A stretch of DNA of 64,000 bases from Mycobacterium sp. SVM_VP21 (GTDB taxonomy: Bacteria; Actinomycetota; Actinomycetes; Mycobacteriales; Mycobacteriaceae). Where the stretch lies: positions 4,216,001 through 4,280,000 of the forward strand of contig CP101406.1 of assembly GCA_024758765.1 (NCBI GenBank), written 5' to 3'. The stretch's first letter is position 1, and the number at the start of each line of letters is the position of its first letter. This document shows, piece after piece, positions 24,973 through 33,851 of this stretch. Under the pieces are notes generated by a model, which was given only the letters and a program-made list of their open reading frames with translations, was not told the DNA's origin and did not search any database. The position numbers and the translations under genes are program-made.

Positions 24973-26289
24973 GTGCAGTCAGATGACGCGGCGGTGGCCA
25001 CCACGGTGGCCGTAGTGGGCGCGGGGATGTCCGGGTTGACGGCTGCCCGCGATCTGCACCGGGCCGGCGTCGACGTGCTCGTTCTCGAGGCCGCGGAGCG
25101 ACTCGGCGGACGGGCCATGACCGAGACCAGCGCGTTGGGGTCACGGGTCGACCTCGGCGGCCAGTGGATCGGCCACGACCACCACCGGATCAAGGCGCTG
25201 GCGTCCGAACTGGGCGCCACGCAGTTTCGGATGCACACCCGGCCGTTGCCCATCGTGGTCGACGGATCGCGTCGGCTGCGCGCCGCGGGACCGTCGATGC
25301 TGGTGGCCTTGCTCGTTCTCGTCGGCGTCGAAGCCTGGTCCCGTATCGCCAAGACGCAACGGTGCAATACCACGACGGTGCAGGCCCGGCTGCGCCGAGT
25401 GCCGGGGCGCGCTCGGCGGCTGCTCGAAGTGCTGGCCTACATCTCGTGGACGGCTGACCTTGATCGCTGCTCCCTTCACGCGATGGCGCAGAGCATCCGC
25501 CAGCAGGGCGGGCTGCGTACCATGCTGGCGACGGCCGGGGGCGCTCAGGAGTCCTTGGTGGCCGAAGGGATCGGCACGCTGATCGAGGGCCTTGCCGCCG
25601 AACTCGGTTCGCGTGTGCTCCCGGGTCGCCGGGTCACCTCGATCGTGTGCGGCGCGAACGGCGTCACCATCGACACCACCGCGGGTGCGATCCATGCCGC
25701 GAAAGTCATTGTGACGGTTCCGCCGCCGCTCACCGGACGAATCACCTACGACCCGCCGCTCCCGCCCAGCCGTGCCGCATTGGCGTCCGACACCTATATG
25801 GGCTCGGTGTACAAGGGCGTGGCGGTCTATCCGCGCCCGTTCTGGAGGGATCGAGCCGGCGGCGAGTTCCTGGTTCTCGACAAACCCGGACGGGCGGTGT
25901 TCGACACCGGCGCGCCGGGCGGTCCGGGCCACCTGTGTGTGCTGGTGGGCGGACCAGAGGCGCGTGAGCTCGACCGGCTCGATGCAGCCGAGCGGCGCAA
26001 CGCGGTGCTCGGTGCGCTGGCCCGCTACGTCGGTCCCGACGTTCTCGAACCGGCGAGTTGGCATGAAAAGTCCTGGCATCTCGATGAATATGTCGGCGGC
26101 GGCTATATCTCGTTAGCCCTTCCCGGAACCACCGACGGCATCCCGCCGATTGATTGCACGCCGACCGGTGACATTCATTGGGCTGGTACCGAGACGGCGC
26201 GTGACCACGCGGGGTATCTGGAGGGCGCCATCGAGTCGGGCACCCGGGTTGCGCGTGAGGTGATCGAGGTGCTGTCTCCTACCCAGTGA
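24973..26289 (+). CDS. Flavin-containing amine oxidase (MAO-like)
   Basis: 438 aa from GTG 24973, preferred over TTG 24937, which lies in the -35 element. The FAD motif GAGMSGLTAARDL is followed by LVLEAAERLGGRAMTE and the DLGGQWIG segment shared by monoamine oxidases; the C-terminus has WAGTETARDHAGYLEGAIESG, the second FAD contact. It probably oxidises an amine to the aldehyde with hydrogen peroxide. Controlled by a palindromic operator in its promoter. Confidence 0.87.
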   Translation: MQSDDAAVATTVAVVGAGMSGLTAARDLHRAGVDVLVLEAAERLGGRAMTETSALGSRVDLGGQWIGHDHHRIKALASELGATQFRMHTRPLPIVVDGSRRLRAAGPSMLVALLVLVGVEAWSRIAKTQRCNTTTVQARLRRVPGRARRLLEVLAYISWTADLDRCSLHAMAQSIRQQGGLRTMLATAGGAQESLVAEGIGTLIEGLAAELGSRVLPGRRVTSIVCGANGVTIDTTAGAIHAAKVIVTVPPPLTGRITYDPPLPPSRAALASDTYMGSVYKGVAVYPRPFWRDRAGGEFLVLDKPGRAVFDTGAPGGPGHLCVLVGGPEARELDRLDAAERRNAVLGALARYVGPDVLEPASWHEKSWHLDEYVGGGYISLALPGTTDGIPPIDCTPTGDIHWAGTETARDHAGYLEGAIESGTRVAREVIEVLSPTQ

Positions 26290-26301
26290 CGCTGGGCGAG
26301 T

Positions 26302-26562
26302 TTAGATCTGGCGTTGCCCGTAGCGGCGGCGGAATTTCTCGACCTGCCCGGCGGAGTCGACGATCCGGCTGTTGCCGGTCCAAAACGGATGTGACGCAGC
26401 GCTGATCTCCACGATCACCAGCGGGTAGCTGCGCGTGCCCGTCGGGGTGGGCCACTCGATGGTGCGGTCGCTGGTGACGGTGGAACGGGTCAGGAACGTC
26501 TGGCCGGTGGTGGCGTCCTGGAAGACGACGGGGTGGTAGTCGGGGTGGATGCCGAGTTTCAT
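26302..26562 (-). CDS. rpmE2: 50S ribosomal protein L31, type B (zinc-independent)
   Basis: 86 aa, starting [16 protein letters not shown] and containing the [19 protein letters not shown] and [11 protein letters not shown] segments of type B L31. The zinc-binding cysteines of L31 are absent, which marks the paralogue used under zinc starvation. Its ATG overlaps the mrf stop (ATGA), so it is read from the Zur box at 27758-27778. Confidence 0.93.
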   Translation of the reverse strand: MKLGIHPDYHPVVFQDATTGQTFLTRSTVTSDRTIEWPTPTGTRSYPLVIVEISAASHPFWTGNSRIVDSAGQVEKFRRRYGQRQI

Positions 26563-27749
26563 CGTTGGTCTCCTTCTTGGGAGCGGTACAGGGAAATATC
26601 TGCCGTGGCCGTGGGGGTCTCGTCGCACGGTTCTTGGTGGTGGTCGCCGAACGGGTCGGGGTAGCCGGCCCACTGGTGCGGGCTGCGCAACTCGACGTCG
26701 GTGAGCAGTGCGGCCGACAAGGCCTCGCGGATCTGCTCGGGGCGGGCGCCGCAGACCAGGATCACCACCGAGGTGTGCCGGTCTCCGTAGCGGTGGTCCC
26801 AGATCAGATCCGCGAACGCGTGTCGCTCCGGGGACACGCGGGCGGCCTCCTCGGCTGTCATCGCGGCCAGCCACTTGCCCACCGCGGCGGTATGCAACCC
26901 GCCGCCCGCCGACTCCAGCCAGATCGCTCGCTCGCCCCGGTTGGCCAGCCACAGCCGCCCGCGCGCCCGGATCACGCCGTCGAGCAGGGCATCGAGGGCC
27001 GAGTGCAGACGCTGCGGGTGAAACGGTCGGCGGGCGTGGAATTCGATCAGCTCAACCGGGCCCTCGGCCCGCAACGGCGGTTGACCAGCCAGCAGCGGGG
27101 CGTGCGGATCATCGGCTCGACCGCGGCGGGCGCCGTCATCGAGGTGGGTCACCGCCTGTTCAAGGCGAGCGGTGCCGGCGGTGATGCGCGCCAGCGGAGC
27201 CAACCGGCGCAGTACCGCCAACGCCGTCGGGTCGGGGGCGTAAACCACCAGGGCGTCGGCGGATTCAGCCTGGCCGACCACCACCTGGGCGATGGTGCGG
27301 CCGTCATCGAGTTCGTCGTCACCGAGCGCTTGCGGCAGCCACGCCGTGGCGTCGAGACAGGTGATGACCGCGGCGACCACCACGTCGCGGCCGGCTGGGC
27401 CGTCGATGTATCCCGGTCCAACGCGGACTCGCACGTTGCGGATCGCCCAGCAGATGGGCTGCGGCTCCAGCCAATTGGGCAACTGCACGACGATGCGCTC
27501 AACGCCGGCCCGGCGATGCAGCCGGCGCAGCAGCACCAGCAGGTCGTTGCGCAGCGTGCAGGACACGCAGCCGTGCGCCAACTCCAGGGCCAACGTCGTG
27601 GCAACCGCTGTCGTGCTGGTGGTTTCCCGCACCACCACGTGACCATCCAGTCCGTAGGCGACGGTCACCGTGCCCGCCTTGGCCTGCAAGGCTTTGGTCG
27701 CTGCGTCGGTGCCGTACTGCCCGGCCACCAGGATCACCGGAGTCCGCAT
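26559..27749 (-). CDS. mrf: CobW-like GTPase-family protein Mrf, ribosome-hibernation factor recruiter
   Basis: 396 aa from ATG 27749 with AGGAGGG upstream. The CobW/COG0523 fold is recognisable, but the P-loop position reads [14 protein letters not shown], without the canonical GKT/S, so nucleotide binding may be weak. The CxxC motif GCVSC (Cys61, Cys64) fits the zinc-sensing motif of mycobacterial Mrf, which brings the hibernation factor Mpy to zinc-free ribosomes when zinc is scarce. A Zur box precedes it and rpmE2 follows with a 4-bp overlap. Identification as Mrf is from context and motif; a plain CobW zinc chaperone is the alternative. Confidence 0.8.
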   Translation of the reverse strand: MRTPVILVAGQYGTDAATKALQAKAGTVTVAYGLDGHVVVRETTSTTAVATTLALELAHGCVSCTLRNDLLVLLRRLHRRAGVERIVVQLPNWLEPQPICWAIRNVRVRVGPGYIDGPAGRDVVVAAVITCLDATAWLPQALGDDELDDGRTIAQVVVGQAESADALVVYAPDPTALAVLRRLAPLARITAGTARLEQAVTHLDDGARRGRADDPHAPLLAGQPPLRAEGPVELIEFHARRPFHPQRLHSALDALLDGVIRARGRLWLANRGERAIWLESAGGGLHTAAVGKWLAAMTAEEAARVSPERHAFADLIWDHRYGDRHTSVVILVCGARPEQIREALSAALLTDVELRSPHQWAGYPDPFGDHHQEPCDETPTATADISLYRSQEGDQR

Positions 27750-27757
27750 CACCCTCC

Positions 27758-27778
27758 TAATGAAAATCATTGTCATTA
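27758..27778 (-). promoter_or_regulatory. Zur box for mrf-rpmE2
   Basis: A 21-bp near-perfect palindrome with outer arms TAATGA / TCATTA and inner AAT / ATT, matching the mycobacterial Zur site (core TCATTNTCATTA). It ends 9 bp upstream of the mrf start. Confidence 0.85.
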
Positions 27779-27812
27779 ATGCCGTCCCTACGGTAGCCTC
27801 CAGTCGGTCGCT

Positions 27813-27833
27813 TGTCGACAATGATTTTCAATA
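27813..27833 (+). promoter_or_regulatory. Zur box for the rpmB-rpmG-rpsN-rpsR operon
   Basis: GACAATGATTTTCA (27817-27830) is the same core as the first box in inverse orientation, 34 bp away. It lies 24 bp before the TTG start of rpmB. With zinc, Zur should silence both directions. Confidence 0.82.
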
Positions 27834-27857
27834 AGACCGTCATGAAGGAGAGTTCCG

Positions 27858-28094
27858 TTGTCTGCACGCTGCCAAGTCACCGGCCGGGTGCCCGGATTCG
27901 GGAATGCGGTGTCGCACTCGCATCGCCGCACCCGGCGCCGCTGGTCGCCGAATATCCAGGTCCGGACCTACTATCTGCCGTCACAGGACCGCCGGATCCG
28001 GCTTCGGGTCAGCGCGAAGGGCATCAAGGTCATCGACCGTGACGGCATCGAGGCCGTGGTGGCCCGACTGCGGCGCGAAGGTGAGCGGATCTGA
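27858..28094 (+). CDS. rpmB: 50S ribosomal protein L28 (zinc-free paralogue)
   Basis: 78 aa from TTG 27858, supported by AAGGAGAG (27845-27852) and by the conserved start [24 protein letters not shown]. One cysteine remains near the N-terminus, but no CxxC pair is present, so it is the C-minus form. It is first in the Zur-controlled operon, and its TGA overlaps the rpmG ATG. Confidence 0.92.
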   Translation: MSARCQVTGRVPGFGNAVSHSHRRTRRRWSPNIQVRTYYLPSQDRRIRLRVSAKGIKVIDRDGIEAVVARLRREGERI

Positions 28095-28258
28095 TGGCGC
28101 GCACCGACATCCGCCCCATCGTCAAACTGCGCTCCACGGCGGGCACCGGCTACACCTACGTCACCCGCAAGAACCGGCGCAACGATCCCGACCGCCTGGT
28201 GCTGCGTAAATACGACCCCGTCGTCCGTCGCCATGTCGACTTTCGCGAGGAGCGCTGA
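28094..28258 (+). CDS. rpmG: 50S ribosomal protein L33 (zinc-free paralogue)
   Basis: 54 aa; the TGATG overlap joins it to rpmB. It reads [19 protein letters not shown], then [21 protein letters not shown] and ends REER, the L33 fold without its zinc cysteines. It replaces zinc-binding L33 during zinc limitation, freeing zinc. Confidence 0.92.
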   Translation: MARTDIRPIVKLRSTAGTGYTYVTRKNRRNDPDRLVLRKYDPVVRRHVDFREER

Positions 28259-28261
28259 ATC

Positions 28262-28567
28262 GTGGCTAAGAAGTCCAAGATCGTCAAGAACGAGCAGCGC
28301 CGAGAGCTGGTGGCCCGCTACGCCGAACGGCGCGCTGAGCTCAAGGAGATCATTCGTTCGACGTCGAGCAGTCCGGAACAGCGATGGGCCGCCCAGCGCG
28401 CGTTGGCTCGCCAACCCCGTGATGCCAGCCCGGTCCGGCTGCGCAACCGCGACAGTGTCGACGGGCGTCCCCGCGGCCACCTGCGCAAATTCGGGCTGTC
28501 ACGGGTGCGTGTGCGTCAGCTTGCGCACGACGGCCACCTGCCCGGCGTCCGGAAAGCGAGCTGGTAG
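28262..28567 (+). CDS. rpsN: 30S ribosomal protein S14 (zinc-free paralogue)
   Basis: 101 aa, GTG start 3 bp after rpmG. It has the long S14 form with [16 protein letters not shown] at the start and [37 protein letters not shown] C-terminus, lacking the four cysteines of the zinc S14. It is part of the Zur operon and is followed directly by rpsR. Confidence 0.93.
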   Translation: MAKKSKIVKNEQRRELVARYAERRAELKEIIRSTSSSPEQRWAAQRALARQPRDASPVRLRNRDSVDGRPRGHLRKFGLSRVRVRQLAHDGHLPGVRKASW

Positions 28568-28834
28568 ATGGCGATCAAACCCAAAGATTCGCGGCGTGTT
28601 TCGCGGAGCGGAGCCAGGTCCGCCAAGCCGAACCTGCTCGCCAAACTGGGCCTGGCGGTCGTCGACTACAAAGACACCGCCACGCTGCGCGTCTTCATCT
28701 CCCCGCGCGGCAAGATCCGCTCGCGTGACGTCACCGGACTCAGCGTGCGGCAACAGCGCCAGGTGGCCACAGCCATCAAGAACGCCCGGGAAATGGCACT
28801 CCTGCCGTATCCGGGGCCCACGGTCGACGGCTGA
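28568..28834 (+). CDS. rpsR: 30S ribosomal protein S18 (zinc-free paralogue)
   Basis: 88 aa, starting immediately after rpsN. The core is [27 protein letters not shown], then [21 protein letters not shown]. It has no zinc cysteines. It is last in the Zur operon; its final 59 bp overlap the 3' end of mmpL on the other strand. Confidence 0.92.
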   Translation: MAIKPKDSRRVSRSGARSAKPNLLAKLGLAVVDYKDTATLRVFISPRGKIRSRDVTGLSVRQQRQVATAIKNAREMALLPYPGPTVDG

Positions 28835-31646
28835 CGACGCCGGGTCGGTCGTGGACCACGATCGGCCACCAGAACCAGCGACCGGCCAGGGTCGCGACGG
28901 CTGGAATGACCAGGGACCGGATGAGCAGCGTGTCCAGCAACAGCCCCAGACCGACGGCAGTGCCGGTCTGGGCGATGTTGTGTGCGTAGCCGGCCAGCAT
29001 GGCGAACATGGTGAACCCGAACACCAATCCGGCGGTGGTGACCACCCCGCCGGTGTTGACCATGGCGCGGATGATTCCAGTCTTGATGCCGGCCCCGATC
29101 TCCTCCTTGAATCGCGCAACCAGCAGCATGTTGTAGTCGGCGCCCACCGCGACCAGAAACACGAAGGAGACCGGGGCCACCGACCAGTGCAGCGGGTTGC
29201 CGATCAGGTCCTGCCAGACGAAGGCGGTCAATCCCAGCGCCGCCAGATAGGACAGGGCTACGGTCCCGATCACCGCGATCGCTGCGACCAGACTGCGGAG
29301 CAGGATCAGGATCACGCAGAACACGAACGCGAACGCGGCTATCGCACTGGTGATGAAGTCTTCCCGCGCGAAGGCCTCGATATTGAGCAAGGTGCCGCCG
29401 GGGCCGCCGAGGCTCACCGTGCTTCCGGCCAGCGAGGTGCCTTTGATCGCCTGCAGTGCGGTCGGGATGACCTTGGCGCTGACATCCATCGCTTCGCGGC
29501 TGAACCCCTCCATCTCGGGGGTGACAACCATCCGAGTCATCGTCCCGTCGGGGGAGAAGAAGTACGGCATCGCATTCTTGAACAGCGGATTGTCGAAAGC
29601 CTGGCTGGGCAGGAAGAAGGCGCCGTTGGGATCGCCTCCCGCGAAGCTCTGGCTGAGTTCCTCGGTGAACGTGGTGATTTCGGTGATCTGGGGAACCAAC
29701 GTCTGCAGGGTGGCGCGCAACGGTACGGTCGCGGCGTGGACCTGGACCGCGAAGTCCTTCACGTTGTCGAGTTGTGCGGACAGTTCGGGCAGGGTGTGAG
29801 CGACCGCGTGGGTTCCGCCGGCCAACCGGTCCACCAGGCCGTCGAAACGATGAAGGTCTTCGAACAGAGATAAGCTGGTGAGTGCCGCCCGGCAGGGTTC
29901 GTTGTCCCGGCAGTTGGGGATGGAATCGATGAACGTGCGGGCGGGTGCGGTGGCGTCGCGCAGCGAATCCATCTTCGTCACGACGCCGCTCAGTGCGGAT
30001 TGGAGTTCGGTTGCGCTGCCGTCGATCTCATCGCTGCCGGCGCGCCCGCTATGCAGGGCCTGCTCAATCCCGGCGATGGTGAGTTGGAGTCGTCCCACCT
30101 CGCCGTCGAGGATCAGCAGGTCATCGGCTCGTTGGCTGAGCACATCGGTCATCTGCGTCAGTCGTTGCCCCAGGTAGCCGGCCTGGGAAGTCAGCGTGCC
30201 CTGCTGTAGCGGCGCGCCCAGCGGGCGGGTGATGCCTTGAACGTTGGAGACTCCGGGAATGGCCAGTACCGCGTTGGCGAGCTTGGCCAGGGCGATCATG
30301 TCCGACGGATTGCGCATGTCGTGATCGGATTCAACCAGAAAAACGCTGGGAGCCATGATATTCGGCGGAAGGTGGCGGTCGGCCGCGGCGATGCCCAAGT
30401 TGGCCGGTGAGTCACTGGGCTGGGCGATGCGTTCGTTGTAGCTGGGATGAAACGTCGGCAGGATCAACAGAGCCAGGCTCAACACCGCCAGCGAACCCAC
30501 CAGGACCGGGCCTGGCCAACGCACCACGGAGGTGGCGATCCGACGCCAGCGACGCAGCGACTTCTGATCGCGGCCTTTGTGCGGCTCGAAGAACCCCAAC
30601 CGGCTGCCGACCGCGAGGACGGCCGGCCCCAGCGTCAGTGCCGCGGCCAGGGTGATGACGACCGCGATGGTGCACGGCAACCCGGAGGTGCTGAAGATCG
30701 CCAGTCGGGTGAACGTCATGCATGCGGTCGCCCCGGCGATGGTCAGGCCCGAGGCGATGATGATGTGTTGCACACCGCGCAGCGCCGCGTAGTACGCGGC
30801 GGTCGGGTCCGCTCCGGCCCGGCGTGCCTCCTGGTAGCGGCCCAAAAGAAAGATGCCGTAATCGATTCCCGCGCCCAGAACCATGACCGCCATCAATGCC
30901 GAGGCGAAGATGGAGACGCCGATGATCTGGTGGTTGCCCAGCAGCGCGACCACCGGTCGTCCCACGCCGAGCCCTGCTCCGGCGACCAGCATCGGCATTG
31001 CCACCGTGATCGGTGAGCGGTAGACCCAGAACAGAATGGCGCCGACGAGCGCACCGCAGGCGATGAGCAGCAGCAGGATCGAGTCGTTAATCGACACGAG
31101 TTCGTCGTTGACCACCGCTGACGGCCCGGTCAGGTGTGCGGTGACTCCCGGCGGGGCCTCGGTGTTGGCGATGATGTCGCGAACGGCCTGGGTCGAGGCC
31201 ATCGCCAGCGCGGTGCCCATGTTGCCGCTCAGGTTGAGCAAGACGTAGGCGGCATGACCGTCGGCGCTCTCGTTTGCCGCGGCGAACTGGGGATCGGACC
31301 ACAGGTCCATTGCAGAGTTGACGTGTGCGGTGTCGGCAGTGATCCGATCCAGCAATGTCGAGTAGTACCGGTGGGCGTCGGGGCCCAGGGGTTCTTCGCC
31401 TTCGAGGAGGAGGTAGACGAAGTTGTTGGTGCCGGCGCCGCCGAAGTGTTCGCCGAGCTTCACGATGGCCTGCACCGACGCGGCATCGTCGGGCAGAAAC
31501 GACTTCGCGTGCTCGGTGATGACCGTTTCCAATTGCGGGACGGCGAGATTGAGCGCGCCGGCGGCGCCCACCCACAGCACGATGATGGGCATTGCGAACC
31601 TGTAGAGCAGCCGTGCGATTAGGGGCCGGCCGGCCGGCGCGGTCAT
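28776..31646 (-). CDS. MmpL-family RND lipid/drug transporter
   Basis: 956 aa from ATG 31646, which overlaps the mmpS stop (ATGA). There are twelve hydrophobic helices in the 1+5+1+5 RND pattern with two large periplasmic loops. The family proton-relay motifs are [14 protein letters not shown] in the first half and [16 protein letters not shown] in the second. With the MmpS partner it probably exports a lipid, siderophore or drug; the substrate is unknown. Because of the upstream Ddn-like gene and TetR operators, drug or lipid stress is a possible signal. The C-terminal 19 codons are antisense to rpsR. Confidence 0.9.
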   Translation of the reverse strand: MTAPAGRPLIARLLYRFAMPIIVLWVGAAGALNLAVPQLETVITEHAKSFLPDDAASVQAIVKLGEHFGGAGTNNFVYLLLEGEEPLGPDAHRYYSTLLDRITADTAHVNSAMDLWSDPQFAAANESADGHAAYVLLNLSGNMGTALAMASTQAVRDIIANTEAPPGVTAHLTGPSAVVNDELVSINDSILLLLIACGALVGAILFWVYRSPITVAMPMLVAGAGLGVGRPVVALLGNHQIIGVSIFASALMAVMVLGAGIDYGIFLLGRYQEARRAGADPTAAYYAALRGVQHIIIASGLTIAGATACMTFTRLAIFSTSGLPCTIAVVITLAAALTLGPAVLAVGSRLGFFEPHKGRDQKSLRRWRRIATSVVRWPGPVLVGSLAVLSLALLILPTFHPSYNERIAQPSDSPANLGIAAADRHLPPNIMAPSVFLVESDHDMRNPSDMIALAKLANAVLAIPGVSNVQGITRPLGAPLQQGTLTSQAGYLGQRLTQMTDVLSQRADDLLILDGEVGRLQLTIAGIEQALHSGRAGSDEIDGSATELQSALSGVVTKMDSLRDATAPARTFIDSIPNCRDNEPCRAALTSLSLFEDLHRFDGLVDRLAGGTHAVAHTLPELSAQLDNVKDFAVQVHAATVPLRATLQTLVPQITEITTFTEELSQSFAGGDPNGAFFLPSQAFDNPLFKNAMPYFFSPDGTMTRMVVTPEMEGFSREAMDVSAKVIPTALQAIKGTSLAGSTVSLGGPGGTLLNIEAFAREDFITSAIAAFAFVFCVILILLRSLVAAIAVIGTVALSYLAALGLTAFVWQDLIGNPLHWSVAPVSFVFLVAVGADYNMLLVARFKEEIGAGIKTGIIRAMVNTGGVVTTAGLVFGFTMFAMLAGYAHNIAQTGTAVGLGLLLDTLLIRSLVIPAVATLAGRWFWWPIVVHDRPGVVSRRPWAPDTAGVPFPGRS

Positions 31647-32050
31647 GCGACCGGCTCCTGGCATGCCACCGCCGAGGACGTGGACGATTGCTCGTCGCGG
31701 ACCTGTCCGTCGATGACGACGCGACAGGACAACGGCTCGTTCTCGGTTTGTGCCATCACCCCGGTGGGCACGGTGATGCGCTGGGTGCGCAGGGTGGTCT
31801 GCCAGGGCAAGGTCGTCGATACCTGGCGCACCGAGCCGTCGACGTCGAGATAGGACGCGAAGACCGGAGTGCCTGCCGGACCGTCCACCCGGTATTCGAC
31901 GACCTTCTCTGTGAGTCGGCCGACCGCCGGTGGGCGCGGTGAGTGGCCGACCGCGGGGTCGGGGATCTCGCTGAGCCTCAGATGGGCGATGAACACCCCA
32001 GTGGCGCATAGCGTTGCCGCGGCGACCAGATACACCCAGGCGGAACGCAT
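31643..32050 (-). CDS. MmpS-family transport accessory protein
   Basis: 135 aa from ATG 32050. One N-terminal transmembrane helix (about 4-22) is followed by a periplasmic beta domain with YRVDGPAGTPVFASYLD and VPTGVMAQTENEPLSCRVVIDGQV, the MmpS pattern. It sits directly upstream of mmpL with overlapping codons and 1 bp after the Ddn-like gene. Confidence 0.87.
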   Translation of the reverse strand: MRSAWVYLVAAATLCATGVFIAHLRLSEIPDPAVGHSPRPPAVGRLTEKVVEYRVDGPAGTPVFASYLDVDGSVRQVSTTLPWQTTLRTQRITVPTGVMAQTENEPLSCRVVIDGQVRDEQSSTSSAVACQEPVA

Positions 32051-32051
32051 C

Positions 32052-32504
32052 TCACACGGCACCGTCGGTGAAGGTGATGCGCACCGAGACCGGCGTGCTC
32101 GCGAGCGCACGAAACGTGGCCGCGGCCAAGCCTGCGAAGACGGGCCGGGACGCGAAGCTGCGCGCGCGGGCCGTCACGTCGTCGTCGGGTTGGAACTGCG
32201 CGACGCCGCTGCGCCACCGCGAGCCCTGGCGTATGCGGACTTGGGGATTGGCGGTGATGTTGGCTCCCCACCCCGACCGTGCCCCGTGCTGGGAGATCAC
32301 CCAGGCGCCGCCGTCGTCGAAACAGGCGGCGACCGGAACGTGCCGCGTCTTTCCTGTCTTGCGGCCGGTGGTCTGTAGTTCGGTGGCCAGTGTGGTGCTG
32401 ACACCCAGGCGGGCCAGCGCCGATACCAGGGGGTTGGCGAGATAGCGCCCGACTCGGCGTTCGACGCGGAACTTGCGTAGGGCTTGTTCGTCGCTTCGTG
32501 TCAT
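32052..32504 (-). CDS. F420-dependent nitroreductase/deazaflavin oxidoreductase (Ddn family)
   Basis: 150 aa. The split-barrel Ddn signature is ATELQTTGRKTGKTRHVPVAA, followed by SQHGARSGWGANITANPQVRIRQG. Members use reduced F420 to reduce quinones or nitroimidazoles. It is first in a three-gene operon with mmpS and mmpL, opposite a TetR gene. Confidence 0.87.
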   Translation of the reverse strand: MTRSDEQALRKFRVERRVGRYLANPLVSALARLGVSTTLATELQTTGRKTGKTRHVPVAACFDDGGAWVISQHGARSGWGANITANPQVRIRQGSRWRSGVAQFQPDDDVTARARSFASRPVFAGLAAATFRALASTPVSVRITFTDGAV

Positions 32505-32555
32505 GGCTGCTCCCCATCCCCTGCGCCGATCGATGAACCAGTCCGGCGACCGCGG

Positions 32556-32607
32556 TATACCGATTGGTCTACTCGCGTGCTGCGAGGCTAGTAGACTGAT
32601 CGGTATA
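32556..32607. promoter_or_regulatory. Paired TetR-type operators between Ddn-like operon and tetR
   Basis: Two 18-bp copies lie in inverse orientation, TATACCGATTGGTCTACT at 32556-32573 and AGTAGACTGATCGGTATA at 32590-32607, differing at two positions and separated by 16 bp. Each copy is itself an imperfect dyad around ACCGAT/TGGT. Two dimers could bind and control both directions. Confidence 0.75.
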
Positions 32608-32632
32608 TCGCAAACAGTCGGGGTCGGGAAAG

Positions 32633-33205
32633 GTGATGGTGATGGCGGCGCGTGACCGGCTCATCAACAGTGCAATCGCACTACTGCAGCGCAAGGGTGT
32701 TGCGGGTACCGGGATTTCCGAACTGCTCGCCCATAGTGGGATCGCGCGCCGCTCGGTCTATCTCAACTTTCCTGGCGGCAAAGCCGAACTCGTCGCCAAT
32801 GCGGCCAGAGCCGCGGGGCGGACCACCTCGGACATGATCGGGCGGTTGCTGGCCGAAGCGGACGCAGTGACGGCCGTCGAGACGTTCATTGCGGTGTGGA
32901 AGGACGCCTTGACCGGCAGCGAGTTTCGTGCGGGCTGTCCGATCGTCGCCGCAGCGTTGGGACGCTCCGAAGCGCCCGATGCCGCCGATGTCGCCGGCGC
33001 AGTGTTCGCCGACTGGGAACGCCTGCTGGCCGATCGGTTGGAAGAAGCCGACGTCGCGCCCGAGACCGCTGAACAGCTGGCCACCACCACCATCGCGGCG
33101 GTTGAAGGCGCGGTGATCATGTCGCTGGCTGCGAAATCGGCGGCGCCATTGCAGCGCACCGGACGGCTGCTGAAAGAGCTTGTCGCGCAGCACACCCGGT
33201 CTTAG
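32633..33205 (+). CDS. TetR-family transcriptional regulator
   Basis: About 190 aa; GTG 32633, ATG 32636 and ATG 32642 are close alternatives. The helix-turn-helix is KGVAGTGISELLAHSGIARRSVYLNFPGGKAELV; the C-terminal domain resembles the LmrA/YxaF-type TetR group (AGCPIVAAALGRSEAPDA). It is divergent from the Ddn-mmpS-mmpL operon across paired operators and most likely represses it. Confidence 0.87.
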   Translation: MMVMAARDRLINSAIALLQRKGVAGTGISELLAHSGIARRSVYLNFPGGKAELVANAARAAGRTTSDMIGRLLAEADAVTAVETFIAVWKDALTGSEFRAGCPIVAAALGRSEAPDAADVAGAVFADWERLLADRLEEADVAPETAEQLATTTIAAVEGAVIMSLAAKSAAPLQRTGRLLKELVAQHTRS

Positions 33206-33219
33206 TGGTCGACGGAACT

Positions 33220-33318
33220 TCAGCCGATGTGGAACACGACCTCCAGGGTCAGGAATCCGAAGACGAGCAGTCCGAGGATCCCGGCGAGCACCGGCAGAAC
33301 AAGCACTGGATCTTTCAT
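33220..33318 (-). CDS. Putative small membrane peptide, 32 aa
   Basis: The frame reads MKDPVLVLPVLAGILGLLVF, then GFLTLEVVFHIG and TGA. It has a charged N-terminus and a single hydrophobic helix of about 22 residues. A TATAAC -10-like hexamer lies 10 bp before the ATG, so the message could be nearly leaderless. It is convergent to tetR and upstream of arsR/ctpI, where a small P-ATPase-associated or membrane-stress peptide would not be out of place. No family recognised. Confidence 0.45.
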   Translation of the reverse strand: MKDPVLVLPVLAGILGLLVFGFLTLEVVFHIG

Positions 33319-33406
33319 GGATCGAGACGTTATACAGCCCCCGGTTGTAAAAAACTGAAGTGTGCTGCCAGTCACCGGATCTCGGGACTTTCGTCCGTGA
33401 CCGGCG

Positions 33407-33793
33407 TCACGTTCGTGGCGGGTCGGGTGCCAGGCTGCCGTCCGGGGCGATGTGGGCGAAGATCTGCTGGAGCAGTGTCAAGATGTGCGGGTCATCGACG
33501 GTGTAGATGTGGTGACGCCCGTCGCGCCGTGCGTTGATCAGGCCGGCCAGCCGCAGCTTGGTCAAGTGCTGGCTCATGGTGGCGACATTGACGCCGGCCC
33601 GCCGGGCCAGGGTTGTCACGTCGTAGGCATCCTGGGCGGCCAGCCACATCACGTGCAGGCGCGCCGGACTGCTGAGCAGCGCGAACGTGCTCGCGGCGGA
33701 AGCTAGTTGGGGTTGGGTCGGTTCATCGGGCCGGCCACCTGAACTGATTTCTTCGGGCGGCCGTTCTTCATCTTTAGCCATGGCGGCATTCAT
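33407..33793 (-). CDS. ArsR/SmtB-family metal-responsive regulator
   Basis: 128 aa from ATG 33793 (GGGAG upstream); ATG 33781 is an alternative. The winged helix-turn-helix is SSPARLHVMWLAAQDAYDVTTLARRAGVNVATMSQHLTKLRLAGLI followed by wing ARRDGRHHIYTVDDPH, with His residues suited to metal sensing. It is divergent from the P-type ATPase gene ctpI, which it presumably represses until metal binds. Confidence 0.87.
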   Translation of the reverse strand: MNAAMAKDEERPPEEISSGGRPDEPTQPQLASAASTFALLSSPARLHVMWLAAQDAYDVTTLARRAGVNVATMSQHLTKLRLAGLINARRDGRHHIYTVDDPHILTLLQQIFAHIAPDGSLAPDPPRT

Positions 33794-33832
33794 TTTGTCC
33801 CAACTCCCATGACGGGATTCGCCGAACGTCAC

Positions 33833-33851
33833 ATTCGCATAGTTGCGCAAT
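33833..33851. promoter_or_regulatory. Candidate ArsR operator between arsR and ctpI
   Basis: An imperfect dyad ATTCGC / GCGCAAT flanks a short spacer, at the position expected for an ArsR-type operator over the ctpI start region. The dyad has a one-base gap, so confidence is limited. Confidence 0.4.

Noticed and set aside
28233..29873. 546-aa plus-strand open frame
   Set aside because: Runs through rpsN and rpsR in the wrong frame and antisense to mmpL.
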